Source: Haloarcula pelagica
Lineage (GTDB): Archaea > Halobacteriota > Halobacteria > Halobacteriales > Haloarculaceae
NCBI RefSeq assembly: GCF_030127105.1
Contig: NZ_CP126162.1
Location: 62,001 to 126,000, forward strand
Length of the DNA: 64,000 bases
Direction: 5' to 3'
How positions within the stretch are numbered: the stretch's first letter is position 1; each line of letters opens with the position of its first letter. Shown here in pieces: positions 41,945 to 49,848 of the stretch. The notes under the pieces are model-generated. The model had not been told where the DNA came from, made no database searches, and saw only the letters and a list, made by a program, of their open reading frames with translations. Made by a program: the position numbers and the translations under genes.

Positions 41945-42841
41945 ATGGACACGCCCAAACGAGTCGTCGACATCGAATGTGAGACCGGCGAGGGGCCGCT
42001 GTGGCACCCGGCGGACGAACAGCTCTACTGGTGTGACATCCCGAGGGGTCACCTCTATCGGTACGACCCGGTGGCCGACGACTACGAACGCGTCTACAGC
42101 GACGACGACGAGCGTATCGGCGGGTTCACGATCCAGCAGGACGGCTCACTCTTGCTGTTCCAGGAGGCCGGGGCCGTCCGGCGGCTCTCGCGTGCGGACT
42201 GGACCACCGAGACCGTCGTCGCGCCGGACCCCGACCGCTTCCACGAGCGGTTCAACGACGTGATCGCCGACCCGGAGGGACGGGTGTTCGCTGGCGTGAT
42301 GCCCGACACCGACCGGAACCTACCGGGACAGCTCTACCGGCTCGACACCGACGGGACGTTTACGCTCGTCCGGGAGTCCTGTGTGCTGCCGAACGGGATG
42401 GGGTTCACTCCCGATCTCGATCGGCTGTACTTCACCGACACCTGCGAGGTCGACCCGGCCGAACCGGGCTACATCTACCGCTACGACTACGACCGCGCGA
42501 GCGGGGAGCTCACCGACCCCGAAGTGTTCGTCGACGCGAGCGACATCGATGGCTACCCCGACGGGCTGACCGTCGACAGCGAGGGCCACGTCTGGTCGGC
42601 GTTCTGGGACGGGGGCGCGCTCCACCGGTTCGGGCCCGACGGGAGCCACGAGCGCAGTGTCGAATTCGATCCGCGAAAAGTGTCGTCAGTGACGTTCGCC
42701 GGCGACGAGTACGACACGGCATACGTGACGACGGCCTGCGTCGAGACCCGCGAAACCGAAGGCGCGGACGCGGGCAGCCTCTACCGGGTCGGTCTCGGCG
42801 TGACCGGTCGGCCGGAGTTCCGGTCGGCGATCGGACGCTGA
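41945..42841 (+). CDS. SMP-30/gluconolactonase-family lactonase
   Basis: A 298-residue six-bladed beta-propeller lactonase. The metal-binding residues of the family are visible: E in CETGEGPLWHP, N in SCVLPNGMGFTPD and D in GYPDGLTVDSEG. Such enzymes open aldono-lactones (xylono-, glucono- or galactono-lactone) after sugar dehydrogenases. An AT-rich GGTTTTTCAC near 41911 suggests a leaderless start at 41945. It converges with the mannonate dehydratase gene 6 nt away. It could act after the XDH-like enzyme, giving the cluster two lactonase types. Confidence 0.83.
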   Translation: MDTPKRVVDIECETGEGPLWHPADEQLYWCDIPRGHLYRYDPVADDYERVYSDDDERIGGFTIQQDGSLLLFQEAGAVRRLSRADWTTETVVAPDPDRFHERFNDVIADPEGRVFAGVMPDTDRNLPGQLYRLDTDGTFTLVRESCVLPNGMGFTPDLDRLYFTDTCEVDPAEPGYIYRYDYDRASGELTDPEVFVDASDIDGYPDGLTVDSEGHVWSAFWDGGALHRFGPDGSHERSVEFDPRKVSSVTFAGDEYDTAYVTTACVETRETEGADAGSLYRVGLGVTGRPEFRSAIGR

Positions 42842-42847
42842 GGACGG

Positions 42848-43813
42848 TCAGTCGTCGGCCTGGACCTGCTCGCGCAGGCCGCGCATGTAGCCGATGGCGA
42901 ACAGGCGCCCCTTCGTGTGGTAGCCGGGGTTGGAGTTGTCCTCGCCGGCCATCGTGGGGACGTGGTCGGGTCGCATCGGGACATCGTCGTCGACGTGGCG
43001 CTCGTAGGCCCGCATCGCGGCGAGCATGTCGGTCGGGCCGTCGTCGTGCCAGGTTTCGACGAACGCGTCTTCGTCCCCCTCGATGTCGCGGAAGTGGACG
43101 AAGTTGATCTTCTCGCCGAACTGTTCGATGGCCGCGGGGATGTCCGCGCCCATCGCGGCGAAGTTCCCCTGGCAGAACGTCACGCCGTTGTACTCGCTGT
43201 CGTACGCCGCCAGCACGCGGTCGTAGTTCTCCACGCTGGTCGCGATGCGGGGGATATCACGAAGTGACTCGCGGGGCGGATCGTCGGGGTGGAGACCGAG
43301 TTTCACGCCGGCTTCCTCCGCGACAGGTGTGACCTCCTGCAGGAAGTACTCGATGCCGTCCCAGAGGTCCTCGTGGGTCGCGTCCGGGAGCGTCTCGGGC
43401 CCGCCTCGGGTCTTCTCGATATCGAACTCGGTGACGTAGGAGCCACCGCGGGCCTCCACGTGGGCGGCGGTTCGTGCCCAGCGGACGCCCGCCATCCAGT
43501 CGTAACAGACGACGGGGATACCGACCTCCCCACAATTCCGGAGGAACTCCTTGAACACCTCGATGTCCTCGTCACGGCCCTCACGACCGAGGCGGATCCG
43601 GTCCGAGATGGGGACTGCACCCTCCAGGACCGAGAAGTTCAGGCCGACCTCGGCCAGCCAGTTCGAGAGCCCCTGCAGGTCGTCGTAGCTCCACTGCGTG
43701 CGACCGTCGCCGATCTCAAGCGGGTGGATCACGGCGTCGTCGACGCCCATCTGTCGAGCGAGGTGCCAGCGGTCGTCCGGTTCGTGCGGCAGTACCAGTG
43801 CGGGCGAAACCAT
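42848..43813 (-). CDS. uxuA: D-mannonate dehydratase (UxuA family)
   Basis: A 321-residue TIM-barrel dehydratase. The metal ligands of UxuA are present: Cys in VTFCQGNFAAMG, His in NFVHFRDI and Asp in PMRPDHVPTM. The usual motif is RPDHGHQ; here the second His is replaced (VPT), which may change activity or specificity. UxuA converts D-mannonate to 2-keto-3-deoxygluconate in glucuronate degradation. It is somewhat shorter than enterobacterial UxuA (about 390) but fits the shorter branch. It is divergent from a rhamnose-mutarotase-like gene, with 82 nt between. Confidence 0.82.
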   Translation of the reverse strand: MVSPALVLPHEPDDRWHLARQMGVDDAVIHPLEIGDGRTQWSYDDLQGLSNWLAEVGLNFSVLEGAVPISDRIRLGREGRDEDIEVFKEFLRNCGEVGIPVVCYDWMAGVRWARTAAHVEARGGSYVTEFDIEKTRGGPETLPDATHEDLWDGIEYFLQEVTPVAEEAGVKLGLHPDDPPRESLRDIPRIATSVENYDRVLAAYDSEYNGVTFCQGNFAAMGADIPAAIEQFGEKINFVHFRDIEGDEDAFVETWHDDGPTDMLAAMRAYERHVDDDVPMRPDHVPTMAGEDNSNPGYHTKGRLFAIGYMRGLREQVQADD

Positions 43814-43895
43814 ACCAGTCGAGTCGGGAGGGGACCACTAATACCCACCGCCACCAGCCCCAACGCTGATTTGCTCGCCCCGAGTGAGTACTGGT

Positions 43896-44240
43896 ATGGC
43901 AGACACAGAGCGTGCCGTCTACGTCCAGCGACTCGACCCCGACCAGCGCGAGGAGTACGTCGCGGCCCACGACGACGTGCCCGAGGGCGTGACCGACGCG
44001 ATGGAGCGGGGCGGCGTCGAGGAGTTCGAGTTGTACGTCCGCGACGACGTGGCGGTCTGCATCCTGGAGTGTGATGACCTGGACGCCTACCTCGACGCCG
44101 TCGACGGCGACGAGACCGTCGCCGAGTGGGAGCGCTACACGGGGCAGTTCAAGGAGTCCGGCGTCGACGCCGACGCCGATCCGGAGGCGGGCATCCCGTT
44201 CATGGAGCGGGTCTGGCGGTTCGACCCCGAGGGCGAGTGA
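43896..44240 (+). CDS. L-rhamnose mutarotase-like protein (RhaM family)
   Basis: A 114-residue alpha/beta ferredoxin-like dimer typical of the RhaM/DUF718 family. It has REEYVAAHDDVPEGV (the Y-x3-H active-site pair), FELYVRDDVAVCILECDD and a C-terminal MERVWRFDP. RhaM interconverts alpha and beta anomers of L-rhamnose and related sugars, feeding dehydrogenases that accept one anomer. The ATG at 43896 gives the expected start. Together with AKR, LLM and SDR genes to its right it suggests deoxyhexose use. Convergent with the AKR gene. Confidence 0.83.
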   Translation: MADTERAVYVQRLDPDQREEYVAAHDDVPEGVTDAMERGGVEEFELYVRDDVAVCILECDDLDAYLDAVDGDETVAEWERYTGQFKESGVDADADPEAGIPFMERVWRFDPEGE

Positions 44241-44264
44241 GCTCCGGCGGTTGCGACCTCGGCC

Positions 44265-45290
44265 TCAGTGCCCCCAGAGGTTCCCGTCGGGGTCGTAGCG
44301 GGCGTCCATGATGCGGTCCCACTGTGCGTCCGAGATGGAGACCTCGGTCGCGGCGACGTTCTCGTCGAGCTGGTCGACCGTGCGGGCGCCGACGATGGGG
44401 ACACAGGTGAACTCGTCCCACTCCATCAGCCAGCGCAGCGACACCTGTGCGGGTGTCGCGTCGACCTCGTCGGCGACGGTCCGAATCTCGTCGAGGACGT
44501 GCCAGCCCCGCTCGGAGAGGTAGTAGTCGTCGAAGAAGTCGTCGAAGCTCCCGCGGGCGCCGTCGGGTGCCTCGACGGCTTCGGGATCGTCGGGGTCGGC
44601 CCGCTCGTACTTCCCGGTGAGGAACCCGCCGGCCAGCGGCGAGTACGGACAGACAGCGATGTCCTGGTCGGCGCACACGTCGAGGTACTCGCGCACGTCC
44701 TCGTAGTAGCCGGCGTGGTGGAGCGGCTGTGTCACGTCGAACCGTTCGAGCCCTTCGACATCTGACTTCCAGAGGGCCTTCGTGAGCTGCCAGGCGGCCA
44801 TCGTCGAGGCTCCGAGGTAGTTGACTTTCCCCTCGCGCACGAGGTCGTTCAGCGTCCGCAGCGTCTCCTCGATGTCGCTCTCCTCGTCCCAGCGGTGGAT
44901 GTAGTACAGATCCAGGTAGTCGGTCCCGAGGCGGTCCAGGGTCCCTTCGACCTGTGCGCGGATGTGCTTGCGACCCAGCCCGGAGTCGTTCGGACCCGGC
45001 TCGCCCCAGCCGTCGAACGGGAAGTACACTTTCGAGGCGATGACGAAGTCCGTCCGGTCGTGGTCGTCGAGCCACTCCCCGATGTACTCCTCGCTGGTGC
45101 CGTGTGGCGAGCCGTAGACGTTCGCGGTGTCGATGAAGTTGATCCCGCGATCCCAGGCCGCGTCCAGCAGTTCGTGGGCCTCCTCGCGGCCCGTCTCGAC
45201 CACGCCGTTTGTCTCCTTGCCGAAGCGCCACGTCCCGAGACAGAGGTCCGAGACACGGGTTCCCGTACTGCCGAGCCGTCGATAGTTCAT
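44265..45290 (-). CDS. aldo/keto reductase
   Basis: A 341-residue AKR with the catalytic tetrad placed in DTANVYGS (Asp, Tyr), FVIASKVYF (Lys) and LDLYYIHRWD (His), and the NADPH site near PIVGARTVDQLDENV. It belongs to the AKR group that includes L-glyceraldehyde-3-phosphate reductase and L-fucose/pyridoxal dehydrogenases. In this cluster it may oxidise a sugar or reduce a lactaldehyde product. It precedes an LLM gene by 66 nt on the same strand. Its direction of catalysis is not deducible. Confidence 0.85.
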   Translation of the reverse strand: MNYRRLGSTGTRVSDLCLGTWRFGKETNGVVETGREEAHELLDAAWDRGINFIDTANVYGSPHGTSEEYIGEWLDDHDRTDFVIASKVYFPFDGWGEPGPNDSGLGRKHIRAQVEGTLDRLGTDYLDLYYIHRWDEESDIEETLRTLNDLVREGKVNYLGASTMAAWQLTKALWKSDVEGLERFDVTQPLHHAGYYEDVREYLDVCADQDIAVCPYSPLAGGFLTGKYERADPDDPEAVEAPDGARGSFDDFFDDYYLSERGWHVLDEIRTVADEVDATPAQVSLRWLMEWDEFTCVPIVGARTVDQLDENVAATEVSISDAQWDRIMDARYDPDGNLWGH

Positions 45291-45356
45291 TGCACCCGTG
45301 CTTCGAACGGCAGCGTCAAACTGTTTTCCCTCCCGGCGACTCGTTCGTCCGGCCCC

Positions 45357-46358
45357 TCACCGGAACTCCGGCGCGACCTCGTCGCCGAACAGCTCCATCC
45401 CGCGGTGGTCGGGGAAGTCCAGAAACAGCAGTTGGAGCTTCTCGAAGCCGAGCTCGCGGATCCCCTCGATCTGCTCGGCGACCTGTGCGGGCGTCCCGAT
45501 GAGCATGTCGCCTTTCTCGCGGGCCTCCGCGGCGGTGGTGAGCTGGTCGTCCATGTCCGACTCCTCGCCCCACGGGAGCGGGAAGATGTCCTCGACGGCT
45601 TCCTCGACAGCGGCCTCGTCCTCGCGAACGAGCACGTGGGCCAGCCACGACCGCTCGACATCGTCGGGGTCCCGTCCCTCGTCTTCGAGGTACTCGTCGA
45701 ACTTCCGGGCCTTGAACTCGATCGAGCGGCCGCGGGCCCGGCCGCTGATCTCGACGTTCCACTCGTCGGCGTGGCGGGCGGCGAGCCGGAGCATCTTCGG
45801 CCCCGCGCCGCCGACGACGATCGGGGGGTGGGGCTGGCTTACCGGTTTCGGCTCGTTCAGCGCGCCGTCGATGGTGTAGTGGTCCCCCTTGAACGTCGGC
45901 TCCGCCTCGGTGAACATCGCCTTCACGACCTGGAGTCCCTCGTCGAGCATCTCGATGCGGGTCCCGACATCGGGGAAGTCGAAGCCGTAGGCGCGGTGTT
46001 CCTCTTCGTGCCAGCCGGCCCCGAGCCCGAGTCGGAGCCGCCCCGCCGAGAGCACGTCGACCGTCGTCGCCATCTTCGCCAGCAGAGCCGGGTTCCGGTA
46101 CGTGATCGACCCCACCAGCGGCCCGAGGTCGACAGCCTCGGTCCGCTCGGCGAGCGCACTCAGGAGCGTCCAGACCTCGAACTCCTCGGCCTTCGGGCCG
46201 AGCATGAAGTGGTCGGGCACCCACAGTCCCTCCAGGCCGGTGTCGACGGCCGCGTCCGCGCCCCGGAGGACCGTCTCTCGGTCGAGGCTATCGAGCATCG
46301 GTGTGTCACGGTGAACCCCAGCGCCCGCGTAGCACTGGACCATCCAGTCGAACTGCAT
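45357..46358 (-). CDS. LLM-class flavin/F420-dependent oxidoreductase
   Basis: A 333-residue luciferase-like monooxygenase fold protein. It has ERTEAVDLGPLVGSITYRNP, RLRLGLGAGWHEEEHRAYGFDFP and a C-terminal IGTPAQVAEQIEGIRELGFEKLQLLFLDF, which match the FMN/F420 group. Haloarchaea make F420, so either cofactor is possible. It might oxidise a sugar or an organic acid, or act in an unrelated process. It lies between AKR and SDR genes, all on the minus strand with gaps of 66 and 38 nt, so one operon (47185 to 44265) is likely. Confidence 0.83.
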   Translation of the reverse strand: MQFDWMVQCYAGAGVHRDTPMLDSLDRETVLRGADAAVDTGLEGLWVPDHFMLGPKAEEFEVWTLLSALAERTEAVDLGPLVGSITYRNPALLAKMATTVDVLSAGRLRLGLGAGWHEEEHRAYGFDFPDVGTRIEMLDEGLQVVKAMFTEAEPTFKGDHYTIDGALNEPKPVSQPHPPIVVGGAGPKMLRLAARHADEWNVEISGRARGRSIEFKARKFDEYLEDEGRDPDDVERSWLAHVLVREDEAAVEEAVEDIFPLPWGEESDMDDQLTTAAEAREKGDMLIGTPAQVAEQIEGIRELGFEKLQLLFLDFPDHRGMELFGDEVAPEFR

Positions 46359-46396
46359 AGACCTACTGGCGTCGGACGGAGAATAACTGTTTGGGG

Positions 46397-47185
46397 CTAC
46401 AGGCCGCTGTGTGCGAGCCAGCCGCCGTCGACCGCGAGGTTCGCGCCGGTGATGAACGACGCCTCGTCGCTGGCGAGGAACACGGCCGCGTCGCCGATGT
46501 CCTCGGGGGTCCCGAACCGGGGTAGGAGGGTGTGTTCCTCGGCCTTGGCGACATCCTCGTCGGTGTTGATGTCCTGGAGCGGCGTCTCGATGTATCCGGG
46601 GTTGATGCAGTTGACCCGGACGCCGTCCTCACCCAGTTCGATCGCGAGGTCACGCGTCATGTTGACGACGCCGCCTTTCGCCGCCGCGTACGGCGGGCCG
46701 CCGCCGCCTTCGAAGCCCCGCACGGAGCCGATGTTGATGATCTGGCCCTGACGCTCGACGAGGTGTGGCACCGCGAACTTAGCGCAGTAGAAGGCTCCGC
46801 TCAGGTCGATGTCGATAGAGCGCTGCCACTCCTCGATCGTCGTCGACTGAGAATCACCGACGATCTGGATGCCGGCGTTGTTGACGAGGACATCGATCCC
46901 GCCGTACGTCTCGACCGCCGTCTCGACCATCGCGGCGACGCTGTCGGGGTCGCCGACATCCGTCTCGACGTATGTGGCACTGCCGGGGGTCTCCTCGGCG
47001 ATGGCGGTGTCCGTCGGCGTTGTCACGTCGCTGTCGTACCGGGCGCCCTGTTTTGGCTCCCGCTGGACATCCGCCACCACCACGTTCGCGCCTTCGGTAC
47101 CGAACCGCCGTGCGATGCCGCGTCCGATACCACTCGCCGCGCCGGTGACGAGGACCGTCCGGTCCGTGTGTCGCTCTGCGAGCAT
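46397..47185 (-). CDS. SDR-family dehydrogenase (sugar or ketoacyl type)
   Basis: A 262-residue short-chain dehydrogenase. Motifs are TGAASGIGRG (cofactor), NNAGIQ, GSVRGFEGG (catalytic Ser region), the catalytic Y-x3-K as YAAAKGG, and FITGANLAVDGGW at the end. Close relatives oxidise L-fucose, L-rhamnose or 2-keto-3-deoxy-rhamnonate. It is first of the minus-strand group with LLM and AKR genes, and lies near FAH-family gene 47987-48832. Thus SDR plus FAH could perform the last two steps of a diketo-hydrolase pathway. An insertion after the Rossmann fold (EPKQGARYDSDV) is noted. Confidence 0.85.
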   Translation of the reverse strand: MLAERHTDRTVLVTGAASGIGRGIARRFGTEGANVVVADVQREPKQGARYDSDVTTPTDTAIAEETPGSATYVETDVGDPDSVAAMVETAVETYGGIDVLVNNAGIQIVGDSQSTTIEEWQRSIDIDLSGAFYCAKFAVPHLVERQGQIINIGSVRGFEGGGGPPYAAAKGGVVNMTRDLAIELGEDGVRVNCINPGYIETPLQDINTDEDVAKAEEHTLLPRFGTPEDIGDAAVFLASDEASFITGANLAVDGGWLAHSGL

Positions 47186-47257
47186 AGCTAGCAGTTTACA
47201 GCCAGCGACTTAACGGTATCCGAGCCGCCGGAACCGACAGCGTTCCAGCCCCGGAAG

Positions 47258-47890
47258 TCACTCGTCCACGGCCGGTAGTTCGGTGATCCCCGTCGTCAGC
47301 CAGCACCGCCCCTCGGACGGCGTCAGTCGGCGTTCGAGACGCCAGCGGTACGTCGTCGTCGATCCGTCGCCGTGGGCCCGGATCGACTGGACGGCGACGC
47401 TCCCGTTTCGCTGTACGGGCTTGCGTGTCACCGACTCCGCGGCGACCAGCGGTCGGTACCGCGTACGGAACGTCTCGGCGTAGGTCTCGACGGAGCCGAA
47501 CCGGCGATGAGCGGCGGGCGCGAGGAACCGCCACGTCGTCTCGATCCCGCGGTCGGTGTCCGTGAGAAGCGCCCCGATCTGCAGTCGAACGACCAGCGCC
47601 GGCGGGCGTTCACAGGTCGGCCCCAGGTCCCGGTACGCGGCCGCCGACCGCTCGGGCTCGACCTCGCTCCACTGTCCCCGCCACACACCGCCGAGTGCGC
47701 GGCCGTTCGGCTGCGGGGTCGGAGTCCCGGTCGGGGGCACAGGTGTCGGCGTCGCCGTCGCGGGGACGGGTGCTGGCGTCACGGTCCGTTCCCCCGGTGG
47801 CCCGCTCGCACCGAACACGCCGAGACACCCGCCGAGAGCCAGACAGCAGATGGCGACCGCCAGCGCAACCCAGGCACGGTCTCGGGCCAT
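47258..47890 (-). CDS. lipoprotein with DUF4864-like domain
   Basis: A 210-residue secreted protein. It has a hydrophobic signal (VALAVAICCLALGGC) with lipobox LGGC, a Pro/Thr linker (PTPVPPTGTPTPQP) and a C-terminal domain with QIGALLTDTDRGIETTWRFL...RRFGSVETYAETFRTRYRPLV, which resembles DUF4864. The family function is unknown; it looks like an NTF2-like ligand-binding domain. Unlike other lipoproteins here it has no twin-Arg motif, so it probably uses Sec. It sits between two catabolic units and may be unrelated to them. Confidence 0.65.
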   Translation of the reverse strand: MARDRAWVALAVAICCLALGGCLGVFGASGPPGERTVTPAPVPATATPTPVPPTGTPTPQPNGRALGGVWRGQWSEVEPERSAAAYRDLGPTCERPPALVVRLQIGALLTDTDRGIETTWRFLAPAAHRRFGSVETYAETFRTRYRPLVAAESVTRKPVQRNGSVAVQSIRAHGDGSTTTYRWRLERRLTPSEGRCWLTTGITELPAVDE

Positions 47891-47986
47891 ACGGACGACA
47901 CGGTCCCGCGCTGTTTGGCTCTTCCCCTCGGGTGGCCGGCGTCGCCGAACGGGACGGTCTGACGGACGACCTGCAGAACGCAGTGG

Positions 47987-48832
47987 TCAGTCTCTGGCGA
48001 CGACGGGGTTGGTCAGCGTCCCGATGCCGTCGATCTCTACGTCGACGGTGTCGCCGGGTTCGAGCAGTTCCGGGGGGTCACGGAAGATGCCGACTCCACC
48101 GGGTGTGCCCGTCGAGATGACATCCCCGGGCCGCAGCGTCGTGATACCGCTGATGTAGGAGACGACCTCTTCGACGCCGAAGATGAACTCCTCGGTGTTC
48201 GAAGCCTGCATCGTCTCCCCGTTGACGCGGCAGGCCACGTCCAGATTCCCCGGGTCGAGTCGGTCGTCCGGGACAAGCGTCGGTCCCATCGGCGCAAACG
48301 TGTCGTAGCTCTTGCCCCGGAAGAACTGCCCGTCGTCGAACTGCGCGTCACGCCCGCTCACGTCGTTGACCGCCGTGTACCCCGCGACGTACTCGCGCGC
48401 CTCCTCGGTCGAGACATCCTTCGCGGTGCGACCGATAACCACGCCGAGTTCGACCTCGAAGTCCACTTCGTCGAGTTCTTCGGGGTGGACGATCGGATCG
48501 CCGGGATTGGTGACCGCAGTGCTGGACTTGCCGAACAATAGCGGCCGCTCTGGGATCTCTTCGTCCTGTTCTTCGGCGTGGTCGTGGTAGTTCAGCCCGA
48601 CACAGATGATCTTGCCCGGCCGGGGAACCGGCGCGAGCAGTTTCGCGTCCGCGACGGGGACGGCGTGGTCGGCCATCGCGTCGACAGCGTCCTCGACGAC
48701 CCGGAGGAATCCAGGATCGGTGAGCTGTTGGTACGTCACGTCCTCTCTGAGCCCCGACAGCGGGACGATCTCCTCGTCACGGCGGACGCCCCACTCCGGG
48801 GTACCACCAGTGGTATACCTGACGAACTGCAT
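47987..48832 (-). CDS. FAH-family hydrolase, probable 2,4-diketo-3-deoxy sugar acid hydrolase
   Basis: A 281-residue fumarylacetoacetase-fold enzyme with CVGLNYHDHAEE, metal ligands E-x-E in VDFEVELGVVIG and D in YTAVNDVSGRD, and the C-terminal STGTPGGVGIFRDPP loop. This is the branch of 2,4-diketo-3-deoxy-L-fuconate/rhamnonate hydrolases and acylpyruvases, which cleave a C-C bond to pyruvate plus an acid (lactate for deoxyhexoses). The ATG at 48832 (MQFVRYTTGG) is preferred; the frame is open 54 codons further but not family-like. Fits with the lactate-type dehydrogenase encoded at 49849. Confidence 0.82.
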   Translation of the reverse strand: MQFVRYTTGGTPEWGVRRDEEIVPLSGLREDVTYQQLTDPGFLRVVEDAVDAMADHAVPVADAKLLAPVPRPGKIICVGLNYHDHAEEQDEEIPERPLLFGKSSTAVTNPGDPIVHPEELDEVDFEVELGVVIGRTAKDVSTEEAREYVAGYTAVNDVSGRDAQFDDGQFFRGKSYDTFAPMGPTLVPDDRLDPGNLDVACRVNGETMQASNTEEFIFGVEEVVSYISGITTLRPGDVISTGTPGGVGIFRDPPELLEPGDTVDVEIDGIGTLTNPVVARD

Positions 48833-49848
48833 CACCGAGGTATCCGGCGCGTCCGAACCTAACTGTTGTGATTGCTGGCAGGGACGACCGCGCCGAACTC
48901 GTCCTGTGGAAGGTGGGAGATGATCGCTTCTGAGCGGTCCCGACAGCGGAGCCGAACCACCGCTGGCGTTCCAGTAGTATTGTTTAACTTGCACAATAAA
49001 AACGGCACGGAAGTTTGTCGCTGCGGACAGTTTTGCAGTGGGCGTCGAACCGTTCCGACGGCGGTGTTCCGGCGTGAGTCGGCTGTGAAACGCAAGCGCT
49101 CTGACGCCGCCGCTGTCCGATAATCCCAGACAATCGGCGTTTCCACCCGTTCTCGGCCGATCTCTCGATGAGTGGGATCGACTAGACGCTCGTCGGAGAC
49201 CGTTCCAAACTGACGAGAAGTTTGACGGTTTCCCTCAGCTCGTTGGCTGGTAGCCGAGCGATCACAGCGCGTAGTATTGAATATTTTGTGCACCGCTACG
49301 ATCCAGTTGGCTCCCGTAAGAGCACCACGAGATCCGCTTCCGTCACCCGCTGTGCAGTCCACTGGGAGGCAGTCGGTACGAGCCGAACCGACGCTGGCTC
49401 GCGGCAGGAGACGCTCGGGACGGATGCGTCTCGAAACCGGCGACCACGCTCAGCCTGCGAGCCACAGCCAATCCCTCAGGCCGTCGCGACCACCTCAACG
49501 GGGTGGGTCGGCGGGCTTCGAGCACCGCGACGGTGGACCGTGTCACCGCGGCGTCGAACGCGCGCCGCCGCCGTGACCTCGTCCACGTGTGTGGTTCTCA
49601 TACGCTAGGTACACACGAGTGTACACCAGTAAATGTATCGGTGGTGTGGATTCACTGGCAGCGCCATCGGAAATGACTTTTTTAGGACCCGAGAGTTGGT
49701 TTCATAGTATCTCGTGTCTATCCGAACCGAATCAACGTGGATTCGGCGCAACAGTTTTGATTCTCGTCTAATTACACGGAACCACGAACGGTGCCGGTAC
49801 CCCGGCCAGCGGGCCGCGGTCCCACCGGGCACACGGAGAACACACACG
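48833..49848. other. 1-kb intergenic region with inverted repeats
   Basis: No convincing gene. It contains TATTGT-N9-ACAATA at 48978-48998, a second TAGTATTG at 49271, and the GTACAC-ACGA-GTGTAC palindrome at 49609-49624. A T-rich run near 49678 (TTTTTTAGG) could be the promoter of the dehydrogenase gene with a leader of about 140 nt. Confidence 0.45.
49609..49624. promoter_or_regulatory. GTACAC-ACGA-GTGTAC palindrome upstream of the dehydrogenase gene
   Basis: Perfect 6-bp arms. The ACTCGTGTGTA sequence read on the minus strand recurs at 56141-56151, upstream of the wHTH regulator gene, with a close copy at 56122-56130. Confidence 0.45.

Noticed and set aside
48859-49362. 167-residue minus-strand frame in the 1-kb gap
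   Set aside because: Not acidic, no motif, unusual composition and overlaps likely regulatory repeats; not called as a gene.
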